A program made the translations under genes and the position numbers. The notes below the pieces were generated by a model. The model had not been told where the DNA came from. It ran no database searches and worked only from the letters and a program-made list of their open reading frames with translations. Below, piece by piece: positions 1 through 12,600 of a stretch of DNA of 64,000 nucleotides (the stretch's first letter is position 1; every line of letters starts with the position of its first letter). Origin of the DNA: Leguminivora glycinivorella (Eukaryota > Arthropoda > Insecta > Lepidoptera > Tortricidae); NCBI RefSeq assembly GCF_023078275.1, contig NC_062971.1, positions 5,518,001 through 5,582,000 of the forward strand. Reading direction: 5' to 3'.

Positions 1-190
1 CAATAAATAATTTAATTTTGGTATGGTAAATGAACTAGCGAATGTATTATGAAACTGTGTCTTTTGCTAGTTTGCTACTTTAGAGTAGACATTAGGTACT
101 TGCGAAAGTACTAGTCGAATATTTACGAAACACCAAAAAAACGTCAATGATCTTGCTCAATTAAAGCCTTAGTCTGATTCGATATTTCAG

Positions 191-385
191 CACAGAATAT
201 ATAATAGTACAAGTACAGAAGGCTCACTGCTTTGATGATCACAAAATGTCGCCTTTCACAATTCTTACCTACATTAACAAACGGACCGCACGCGAGCGAC
301 ATTGAAATCCATTGCGTCGCGCGAAGGTAGTCACCACTGAATGTGCCGCCGGTATGTTATGTACTTGTAGCTCGGCAAAATAATC
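191..385 (+). repeat. Interspersed repeat, family A, copy 1
   Basis: This stretch begins CACAGAATATATAATAGTAC and runs through an 'aacggaccgcacgcgagcgac' type block. It recurs at 30745-30945, with a shorter copy at 30112-30180. The copies share the order of the blocks (pseudo-start, 'cactgctttgatg', 'cgccgcgcgaaggt', 'tgtacttgtagctc'). The rest of 1-668 is intronic and holds nothing else I recognise; no earlier FHIP exon is visible there. Confidence 0.7.
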
Positions 386-668
386 GCGGAGAGAGTACTG
401 AAACAGATGAATTGTAGGCAAACATGTGGATATTTTTGTCTAGGACCAATGTCCGATTATAGATCCACTACGCGAGCTTAATAAATACAACTTATATTCG
501 TAGTATGGAAACGCCATCAGTTTGGTTATGGATCCTGAATTCCTGATCACAGAATTTTAGTCACAACAGGTACCACCCTATCCCCCTTGCGTTATCCTGG
601 GGTCTTCTTTGAAAACTAATCCTAAGATTTATACACATATGATAAAATAAATGTATTGTTTGTTACAG

Positions 669-3600
669 GTACAAAAACGCTGTGCGTTCAGAGGAACTGA
701 AATTGTTTGGGAGTCTCATTATTCATTACAGCTCACAGGTACAGTATATCGTCATTATGTATAACTATAACTGACAGTAACACTGAAATGTTTACGAGTA
801 GGTAATTCATTTAGGGAAGCTCATAGTGGTTATGGAAAGTCAGGGAAAGTCAGGGAAATGATTTGCAGGTCAGGGAAAAACTTGGCACCAAGAAAAAAAA
901 TCAAAAAGTATTGAAAAAATAATATGATTTCTTGGGTTGGCCACATCCATGACAGCAAAGATGGATTCCCGGTAGTGATTTTAAGGCCACTGTAACAGTC
1001 AAAAGGTGACCTACCTACTCTAGCCTATAGTCTACCATAAGCACCCATATATTTAACAACCCAAAACCCATTAAGCTCAATAACTACCCCTGAATTTAAT
1101 CCCAATTTATTTTGTTTGTTTTTGTTCTGCATTTAAAACGTTTGGCCATAAGAAAAATAATAAAATGTGATCGTTTAGTAAAGGTAGGATGCCTAAGCTG
1201 TACGAAGTAACCACAAATCCTTTTCTCAAGTGTAGAAAGTTTCAACACACTAGATATTCCCCTAACATTTAGAAATTCTACCTCCTAGGTAATAATAGTT
1301 TCCGCTATTCTGATATTCCCTATAGATGAGTACCGATACATAATTTATTTTATAGAGCAATTACAACCAACATGTTCATTCAATTCTCATAGTCAAATAT
1401 ACACTTTGTGAAGTAGAAAGAAATAAAATACAATAATTAAGGTGAAAAATTCAATTTATTTGTCAAATTTTTAGGAATTTTATTTTTAAAGGTGTTTTAT
1501 CCCCAACGCGTCTTAGTATGAATTACAATACATAGTCGGTAATACATACTAAGCTCTGACCATCAACGTAGAGCTATTTGCCAGTTCAATTCTTCTTTGA
1601 ATCGAATATAAAATTGGAACTCTATTTCTATTGTTTCTATTTTAAATTATCAGTGAGAATCAGCGAAAATGAGAATACAACTTCACTATTAATACTATTC
1701 AAAGATAATTAAAGAAAAACTCTCAGCAATTCAAGAATTCCAAGAACCCCTTGTTTTATTTTGTATTTAGGGCTTTATTTAGGCAAATACCCCCTGGTTT
1801 GCGCATGAGGTAAGGTCGCCTATTCTGTCATCTAAAATGCCAGGCCTTGGATCCTTTCTTAGAATCATCTTTTCTGGAATGTGAACCTATCAACCGGTTC
1901 TCTCAAAAATTTTGAACTTTATAAACCATAGAACCCCAGACTCTCCTCCAACATATTGACAAATGAAGACTACAATTACTATATTTAAACAAGACAATTC
2001 CATTTAATGGCTATCATCGTATGTGGTAAGCTCGTACGCATTGCTATACAAGACTTGCCTCAACTGTCACGTTACGCTTAGCTGATATACTCAAACCTGG
2101 ACCTCCTGCCCAAACAAGCATCATAACTCCAATGCCAAGTAGCAAGAGAAAAGACCTGAGTCTCTTTAATTTATCAAAAACAAATCCGAAATAAAAATAC
2201 TTAATTCAAACTGGCATTCCCGACAGAACCTAGTCCCTAAGCTTCTCAAAACCCAGCTATCCCATATACTTCAGCAATTAAACCTCCAAAGATATAGTCC
2301 CCATTAGCAGCTCATTCTACAGATATAATAAATAATAAAAATATAATATCACGTATAAAGAAATAAAAATAATCTTTTATTTCTGAAGAATAAATAAAAT
2401 ATAATTGGCTTCAGCATTTTCTGAAGTTGATTAAGAATCTTAGTTCATTTAAAAGCAAAAGCTTGTACAGAATAACCATATAATTAACACATAAAATATC
2501 ATTTAGTTTGCTTCAGAACTCCTTGAAATTAATGTAAGACCCTTGGATCTCAAACACAAAAGCATGCAGTTAAGCATTGTTTTTCTGAAGTTAATTAGAA
2601 CCTTAGTCCATTTAAAGCAAAAGCTTGTACAGATAACCATATAATTAACATAAGTTCTCATATAAAATAATTTAGTTTGCTTCAGCATACATTGGAATTA
2701 ATGGAAGACCCTTGGATCTTATACACAGAAAATATGCAGATAAGCATTGTAATAAAATTATAATATAATATGCTCCAGAATTTCAGAGAATTATTTAAAA
2801 TCCATAGATTATTCTAAGTGTATAATAAAATCCCTTAATAAATCAGTTATGTTTCAAAGTACCACAAAATAGTCATATAACAAAGCACAATAGAACATCA
2901 TAATGAAATCACAAAGAAAAACAGTGATAAATATTAAAGAACTCACATGACTCCTTCTTATCTTTGGAGAGATCTCCCCGTGGCTGACTCGACCCGCGAC
3001 TCGTTCCTGAATGTCCCCCCTGCGCCCCATGTACTGGCTTATATAGCCCGCTCGGGTGACGGCCCCGCCCGAACCTGCCACGCTAGCGTCCCCCCGGAGC
3101 CCCGACGGCATTGCTCGCTTGTATTACCATATATGGGCATCCGAAGCGCACCCTCCAGCGCCGACGCGCTCATCTCGATCGTGATTGGCTGCGTACCATC
3201 GCCTGACGCCAAGTCGAGTTTCGACCTGTTTCCTAGAACTTTTGCTACCGATGTTTTGAATGATGTTTCTATTTGGAATGAAAATAATATTATATTTATG
3301 CATGCATAGATTTGTACGAAACGAGATGATCGGATCGTCACAATTGCCCCCAACATTTGTCAGAGAGGAAAGGTTTCGTAAACCTTGACTCGGAGCACAA
3401 ATGTTCCCACTCTAAATCAGATATTGTTATTTAACCCTTTGATGTAAATGTGGTGTGTAAAGTGACCAATACTAGAAAGGAAGCAAATTATCCGGCATGA
3501 AATTATAAACCCACAGAATTATGACCCATGAGTCCAATTGCTTTCAGACAGAATTTCCACCCTCCATGCGACACTTGGTTGTGAGGCAAGTGAGCCCTAT

Positions 3601-6600
3601 GTAGCAAAGTCCTCGCGTTTCATCCGGAATCTACGACCGTAGCCATTGAGATTCCACCACCTACATTGCCCAGATGTCCAGAAACAACGAAAACCTCCTC
3701 ATAAAGAATGGAAAAACCTTTGCGGTAACCTCCAACACTTTTTCCCAGTGGCAATAACTCCAGTCAATAACCCACACAGGACAATCGGTTCCTTTCTTTC
3801 TTGGCGTGATGTAGTACTCTATTTCCAAGCAAGAAAGCTAGAAGTATTTTGAATTCATATATATTACGTTATGGCTCAAATGATTTCCACTCGATTTTTT
3901 TTTTTTTTATTCGTGTGGAACCCAAACGAACTCTAAAGTCCTTATCTGAGGTTAGCGTCAGGATAGATGGACACGAAGTAATTCAAACATGTGTTTTAAG
4001 TCACATGCTTGACCACCCCACATCACGTAAGCTCAGGAGTCAGCCAAATGGTCAGTTAAGAATGTAGAAGACATCCTTAAAAGTATTTGAAAGTCTCGAC
4101 CGAGTTACTGGTAATACAAATGGACAGGAAGGAACTCCTGGACAGCCTCAGCCTTGCTATTACATTAATAATAACTTTATTTTATTTTGTGGAAGTTATT
4201 ATTATCATAATCCTACTTATGATGAAAAATTACTATAAAAATTATACATATCTGGATGTATATCGGCTGCAAAATGCCATACTAATCTACAATGCAATTG
4301 ATTTCAAAAAAATCATTTCTAAAGAAAGCTTTTCAGTTAAATAGCAATAACCAAACCTGTCCATCAGAGGCACACATTTCTCTCCAAAGGTAGGACCGCC
4401 ACGTCACTGCAGTTCAAACACATGGTTCTTTTTTTTTTTTTTCCACGTGCTTGCTGTGCAGCCCGGTACCCCGGATCCCCTAAGATAGGTTAAGCAAACT
4501 AAATCAAAACACTCCTTCTGCAAACCCACTCGTTCATAGAGAGTGTGACGGACGAATAGTGATAGCTTCTTGTAGAGTATTGTGTTATCAAAAAGAATTT
4601 ACCTATAAAAGGTATGACCTTAACCTAACACCAATATTCTCTTGATAACACATCTTTGTTCCCCTTTTCCCCGTTTGCAAATAACAATAACTGCTGTCAA
4701 TATTTGATGATAAACAACTCTTAATAAACTCTCTCATACAAAATCATACATCAATTCTTTCATCCATCCTCTCTTACATCTACACATAACATACATCATC
4801 TTAGTCGTACACACATATCATACATGTTCCATTTAATCATCTTTCATCCTTCCTCACTCGCTCTTTCATACAGTTTAATACAAAGTTGCAAACAATCAAA
4901 ATATTGACAGTAAAAAAGTTAATCCCATTTCCTTTTGAATAAAATATATATTGCATTGTGCTTTATATTGAAAAAATCTACATAGTATACTATACTACAA
5001 AACATAACTTATAATTAAAGTTTACGCTTACGCTTAATGTTTAACGTAATTGGTTGAGACAAATTACGCTAAAAATAAATATAGTCAGAGCAACGTTAGA
5101 ATTAATTCCTGATAGTCATGAATAAACCCTTACACATACGAAACCATGACTTGCTGTTCAACAAAAAGCCATAGCCCCGCACATGCACTGGCCACCCACA
5201 ACCACCAAAAACCAATCCCACATCACTTCAACCATAAAAGTTACGCCTTATATGCTCTAAAAATTACGCTAGGTTACGCCTTATATGCTCTAAAAATTAC
5301 GCTTAATTATTTACGCTAAATCGCAATTAAATTTACGCAAATTGTATTTTAATTTACGCTAAATTAGTTACGCCAATTGCTTTAATCAAAATTACTACAC
5401 GCTATGCCACTTAACTTAGGTATTCTAACTACAAAATGGTAACATGTTCATCTTACATTTGACCAGCCACAAATATCCTGAACCAAACGATTACCACGTC
5501 TCATTCTTCACTATCCAGATCCTCTTCAGATGTTTTTGAACTTGTTTATTCTGCTGAAGTAGTAGATGCTGACTGCACAAATATGTTCTTGGAGGGGCTT
5601 CAGGCGAAGACAGCCACTTCAAATCGTAAATTTCCTACTGCAACTGCTGGCCCGTACTAATACTGCTGTCCCGTACAACTGCTGCTGGCTCTGTAACTCA
5701 AAAGCTCGAAGCACGAAACGCGTCGAGTTAGCGTAATTACAAACAAAATATGAACTTTTGGATTATCCTTTATTTTTAGTTTCCCCAACACAAAATTGCA
5801 AAATTAATACTGTTACAGTTAAACGATATTTTTAGCCTTGTGGAGGATAAAATGACGGCTTATAGACGGATGACCCTTATTTACAATCAGTTTTACTTGG
5901 GAATAAAAAACATGACAAAATCTATGCCTGATAAACAAAATAATAAATTTTAGTGTAAGTAGCTAATTGGTTCATCAAGCTTAGGTCTAATTAATAGGTT
6001 CTCGTACAACTTTCCAAATAGCGAGACTCGCACATAGTCATTACATTGTAGTTCATTGTTGCTAGGTCCTTGAATAAAATATTTCTATTCATTTCCCATC
6101 CACACGATAAGAAACATACTTTAAAGAACAATATTGTCATGTAGCGATGCGTAAATAGATACTACTATGCCACCATAACTAGATGTCCTAACACTAAATT
6201 TAACGCATGTTACTTATGAAACTTGCCCCCATGTCATTGCAAGTTTTATGCTATTGACTAACTCTGTAAATGTAAAACTATTGCAAAACTATTAGATACC
6301 GGTTGCTAACCTTTGCTGAATTATGATGATGATGAGCACCCTCAGTTATTAATTAAGTTAATCGGAAACAAAAGTAACATACACATACACTTACAATGTG
6401 ATTCATCTGTTGCTTACTCAAACTTATTACAATTTTACATGCTGGCACACGTGCCCCCCTGCAAACTAAACTCTTACTTGATAACCAGACACGGGGATAA
6501 CTTACAACTAAAGTCATCTCTCTCTCTCTCGCTGGCATACATGCCCCCGTGACAGCTAAACTTTGGGATATGGTAAAGGGTTCAATTCGTGAGAAGCTGA

Positions 6601-9600
6601 TTGATGGAAACAATTGACCAAAGTTTAATCACAAATAGATAAACAATAGTAAGATAAAATTAAAATTAAATACAAAACTAAAGAGGAAAAACAATAAAAT
6701 TAAACTAAAATGAAATAAAAGGAAAACTCAAACAATAAATACACAAAACTATTGTCAATGCCGGGGTTCGAACCCGCAACGTGCCGCTTCGTAGCCCAAT
6801 CCACTGAACTAAGTGTGCTACGGTGACTGTGGTGAAATAGGCAATGTATATCGACGAAGACAGATTGCCTTGATGTTTAATTTTCTTTCATTTATCTTTT
6901 CTGATTATTTTACCACCGTAGGAACAATTGCGTTTCGGACAAAATGTCGCACGAAAAATATGAATGAACACTAAGCACATTTAGAACTAGTCCTGTAAAT
7001 ACACGAACAGTCGTATAACACTTACCCCGCGACAATAACACACTCGCACGTACCGCTTGTACATATGATTACGGTATACACCGTCCTTTTCTCGTACGTA
7101 AAACAATTAAACTTTCCAGTTTACATTTCTAAAATGACGACATTGACGGAATTTCTCATTGATCTCTCATCTTTCTTGACGGTCCCCTTCATTCTTCTCG
7201 CGACACCCTACATTTTAAAATAAAAAATGTATACCTACCAATCTACCCATTACCCTCTAAAGACAACAAATTGAAACTAGATGGCGTTATTAGGATCATG
7301 TAATGCGATGTTATGCTAAAACATCATGTTTCAACCACAAGCATTACCGTATCACTTGAAACAAGCGACTACTAAAATAACATACATACACATACCTACC
7401 ATTACATTTAAAATACAAAAGTGTTCCTTTACATACTTGTTGGCCTACTTCAGGTCCTCTTTGCGATACTAACTCTTCTTCATCTATCACAAATTACATT
7501 GTACATTACTGACTCTGTAACTGTGTCTCTTTTGTTTCCTTTATGTACAATAAAGCTTATACATACATACATACATACATACATTACACACAAAAATTCT
7601 ATGATTTAGGTTTTGGTGATGAAAATGAATAGTGATTAATACGCTGAGTTTATTTCTCTTACTTTAAGCTTTATTTAATTACGTCAACGATTTCAAAAGA
7701 AATGAATAGATGAATAGCCCTTAATAGAAAATAAATGACTTCTAAATAGTCTCGTAACATACATACATTACATACCTACATTCAAAAACAAAACTATACA
7801 TACTTACATTCATACACAACTATACATACATTCAGAAAACACACAACTACGTAAATTGAAATTTGTCTTTAAGTGTGTTCACACACTATCCGATCCGACC
7901 GATATCGAATGCGAAAACTCCCTGAGTAAGTGTACCTTTAACCTCTTAATGTAAGTTTATCTATGTATAATGATGGTAATGACAAACTACGTCTTATTTC
8001 GTTAATCTGCGTATAATTAGAATACCTATTGATAATAGTTAGCTTATACATCACGCAAAATACGCGCAAGAAATTGGTTGTGGACAATCGCTCGTACTAC
8101 AATACAATATCATACAATAGTTAGTACATACTCTTACCCTCTGCTGACAGTTACATTGAGTTGAAATTTGACAAACAAAAATTTTCCTATTTCTAAGTAA
8201 GTCACATTTAGGTATATTTTCAAAATCAAAATCAAATAGCTAGAAAGTATAAATACCTACGTTTATAAAAAACGTAATGAACTATCCCTTATTTACTGAA
8301 TCGATGCTAAAGAATTGGAATGTAAAATTGGATTTAAACAATTGAGTATAGTAGACGCAGATTTTACTGAGTAGGTATGAAAAATAATTTTCCTTTGACA
8401 TGCAATATTATGAATACCTACTTACATACCTACTTCCACAGAATATATAATAGAACAAATACTTACTACTTACTTGGTACTTACTTATACCTATTACTTA
8501 CTACTTACTTGGCTGGCACGATAACCCAAAATGAGTTTCGTCCTTCAACACAAGAACACACCGTTTCGTTCGGTTTTGAGCGGTATCGTTACCTCACATT
8601 CGCCTTGAGAGCATGGGAGAACGCCGTCCTGCTAGTCTCCCTAAATATCGTTGAGCGGATAGAGTGAACGTAGACCTCCGTGAGCTCGGCGTCGACGAAA
8701 GCAATACTATGAATACCCGACGATAATGGTAATCTACTAATATATCTAGTAAAACAAGTACTTACCAGTTACCTTGGTTTAAGAAACTAATTAAAGTTAA
8801 GAGTGAAACATTTCATAATACTACTTGACTCTATTTGACCTTACTTGACTCTAATGTTAATCTGAAAGTTTACTGATATGAGTGCTTATCAAAAATTTAA
8901 AAGACTGGTTAATTTAAGGACTAAAACGTTTAATATACTACGTCTCTAGTTTTGTTCAAGGAAATATAAAAGAATAAAATGGAATTACGTCTAATTTTTA
9001 AATAAACGTGACAATGTTAAATAAAACCGACAACTATACAGCAATATAAACTACAAGAAGACTCAATGAAACTACGGTTGCACTCACGTTGTTATATCGT
9101 TAATGTTGCAACATGTCTAGGCCAATAAAAATAATCTCAAGAAGATTCCAATTCAATTAAAAACATTATAGGTTTATCTCGCCGAATCTATAAAGTTACA
9201 TAAGTAAAACACGAAGATTATAATATTTCAGACATGCTCACTTACCTCGACATAATATGAAACTGCTAACTGACTCTAACTAGTCTGACTTCATTTACCA
9301 TTTTACCAATTTCTTCTACCACGTCGGTGACAAACAGGTAATTATACGGCCCGCCTGATAGAAAGCGGTCCCCGCAATAATTTTTGAAACCTTTTATTAT
9401 CTTCTGACTGATATTTACTCCACTGTGCCTTGAGTCAATTCACATAACCTTCTAAGTTTCCTAAGCTAAAAATGGGGAAACAAAACAATGGAAAAACATA
9501 ACAGTACACAACAAAAATAAATAGGGTTAGTAAAAACAACAAAAAGGTAAATAAACATTTCAAATATGTCCCGTTAAATTGTAAATCTTCATTCCTTCAA

Positions 9601-12600
9601 TCTTGCTGCTTTCTTAAGTTTCCTAATCTACAAATGGAAAAACAAACAATAGAAAAACATAACAGTACGCAAAAAAGTAAATAGGGTTGGTAAAAACAAC
9701 AAAAGAGTAAATAAACATTTTAAATATGTCCCGCTAACTTGTAAATCTTGGTTTCTTCCAACTTCGAACTTCCTGCATCTTCACGTGCCCCCCCTTATAG
9801 TAAAGTCTTGACCCACCATTATAGAACAAGATAAGTAGTGTAGACCTAAAAATATAAAAACACAATGTTAAAAGAGAAATAAAAATTATGCAACTCTCAT
9901 CTACTTTTATTGTGATTTCGAACTTTACTGAAAGGCTTAAACAAAAATCCGCCTTCAACAGAAGTTTCACCCTAAACGTACTTACATAATATCTACACAT
10001 TATGACTATGTTTGGTAAAACATATAACTTTTTATGGGGTAGAAGGCAAACAAGCAGACAAGTCGCCTACTGGCAAGCGATCACTGCCACCCATGGACAC
10101 TGGAAACACCAGAAGTGTTGGAGGTGCGTTGCCGGCCTTTAAGATAAGTGTACACTTTTTTTTTTTGAAGATTTCAAAGTAGTATCGGTCCGGTCCGAAA
10201 ATAACGCCGATGACGATTCATTCTATAGTTTAGCTGTATGGGCAGACATAACAATCAAAGACATTTAAAACAAAGTTCGGCTTTGCGAGCCACACTTATA
10301 CATATTCATAAAAGAAAGTTGTAAAAGTCGCTGACATAGACTATATTTTATTCGCTTTTTAGTGATAAGACTGCCTATTGCTACCGATTTATACTCCCAC
10401 TCAACATTATGTATACGTAAATGTAATGTGTAAAAAGGTGCAATAAAGTATGTTTACATACTTACTTACTTACAATATTAAGTGATGATGATTAATGATA
10501 TGTACTTAAAGTGTTAGTTCCTTAAAACAATCCCTACAAAAACGTTCCTTCAGTGTTGTTCTTGAAACCCTTTCATATTCCTACTCATACATACATATAA
10601 TCACGGCTATATCCCATAAAGAGGTAGGCAGAGCACATGAACTACCAAGTTTCAGTGCCACTATTCATACGAAGAAAGCTGAAGTAATCTTTGCTTGAGT
10701 TGCTAACACTAAAACCCTGACGACATATGAACGTCTTATAAACTATATGGAAGCTCATCACAAAAACTGAAGGATTAAAACAAGCTTAGAGACTAAAATA
10801 AGAACTAATATTTGTTAAATATTAAAATAAAGACTACATGAAACTTTACACTAGCCGTGTATATAAACAATGATATCCTAAATGTTGAGGACGACAATCG
10901 TTCACTACGTAGAATTGCTATTACAAAATGACAGGCGTTAAGTTTGTGCCATACTAACTAACAAAATCCAACTCACTAGACTATCCTGTTTGCCGTTGGT
11001 AAACACAAATCTATTCTATTTTGACCATCTATCAAATTATAGAACTTCCTACTCTAATGTTGATAACCATACAATAGACCTATACATATCAACACTAAGA
11101 TTAAGTACCTAAAAATAAAAGTAAATTAAGTAAAGGTAAGTTAAGAACATGTTAAGTTTTAAGTGAGAACCCTTATTCTATAGGATAAAGTCCTGCTCCT
11201 AGGTTTTCCAGAGCTCTCTGAAGTAGTCGTCAACCAGTTGGGACTAGTCGGCGACGGCGGGCGGCGGCGGCGAGGTGGCGGCGGCGAGGCGGCGGCGGCG
11301 AGGCGGCGACGGTAGGCAAGGCGGTGACGGCAGGCAAGGCGGCGACGGCAGGCAAGATGGCGTCGGCAGGCAAGATGGCGACGGTAAGCGGTCTGACTAG
11401 CCCATGGAGCATGACTAGGCGAGGCGGTACATGAGGCGGCGGCGGCGAAGGCTGACAAACGCGTGGCGCGTGACGACACGGTGAGGTGAGGCTGCGGCGG
11501 TAGGCGACGAGGCGGCGGCGCGGGTGCGAGCCCGGCCGTCCCTCTTCTCGTTTGAATCTCAAGATTTGGCGTAGGCACTAGTTTTACGAAAGCGACTATC
11601 GACTGATCTTACTACACGTAAAATACTAAATAAATGCTAAACAAGTAGGTATGTTGAAGTCATTGAAACTAACCTATTGCGGCTATGTACTTACAAAGTA
11701 AAACTTACAGAAATAAACTAAAACTACCTAAAAATAATACTTAAACTAAAAATAAAACTTAAAACAAGAACTTAAGGTACCTAAAAATATGTGAATACAA
11801 ATTGTGATGTTTACTTTTTGGAATCTCCCATTTTATTCTACTTAAGTAGATTTTTTTTCTCGCTGATCCAACAAAATCTATAATGGTCGTTAGAATTTTA
11901 AACTGAATCATTCATTACGTATCGAAACGTAGGTGTAACAATAAATCGGCGACAACTTTACAAACAATAGCATAACAGTATATTCATAAATTCTATAGAT
12001 AATCAAAATCAAAAAATCAAAAATATAACTGTATATAAATATAAATTACCCAAATATCCTAGAAAAACAGGAAAAGTAAAAAAAACAGAAAAATTTGATT
12101 ATCCCATCGGAGGTTCGAACTCTGGACCCTCGAATCACATGTCCGACGTACTGCCGCTGAGCCACTTACGCAGTTAGTATAAGTACGAATTTGTTGACCA
12201 ATATCCTCCCGTGTGACATAGTTTGAAAACCCCACAATCCCTACATCTTTGGTCAATTTTACCTATAAAAGATTTTAGCTTAATTTTAGCTCGCTAACAT
12301 TACTAAACACTAAAACTAACTTTCCTACGCTTTCTTATGAACCATGACTAAGAACACTCCCGACTAATTCAGTTTTCAAACAAAAAATAATCTAAGTTGG
12401 TTCCTGCGCTCGGGAGCTACGATAGCACAGACAAACACACATACAGACAGACAGACAGTCGAACAGACAGACAGACATACTTACATACAGACAGACAGAC
12501 ATACGTACAGACAGACAGACAGACACACGGACAGTCGAACAGACAGACAGACGTACAGACAGACAGTCAGACATACATACATACATACAGACAGACTTAT

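Larger units (their letters stand above)
991..3342 (-). repeat. Left LTR (3' LTR of the minus-strand element)
   Basis: This 2352-bp LTR is matched by 13923-16273. In reading both copies I found one difference: five Cs here (near 1790) against four in the other copy. An unusually long LTR, it contains a tandem duplication and a TATA box. The frames at 2503-2688, 2854-3111, 2947-3309 and 3039-3356 occur in both copies; they have no family resemblance and are treated as non-coding. Confidence 0.92.

Noticed and set aside
2854..3356. LTR frames of 85-120 residues duplicated at 15785-16272
   Set aside because: Identical because the LTRs are identical; overlapping frames on both strands over the GC-rich promoter segment, with no recognisable protein.
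11159..11578. 139- and 110-residue minus-strand frames in the LTR interior
   Set aside because: Both come from GCGGCG/GGCAAG repeats and give Ala/Pro/Arg repeats in two frames at once; no domain, and stops are absent because of composition.
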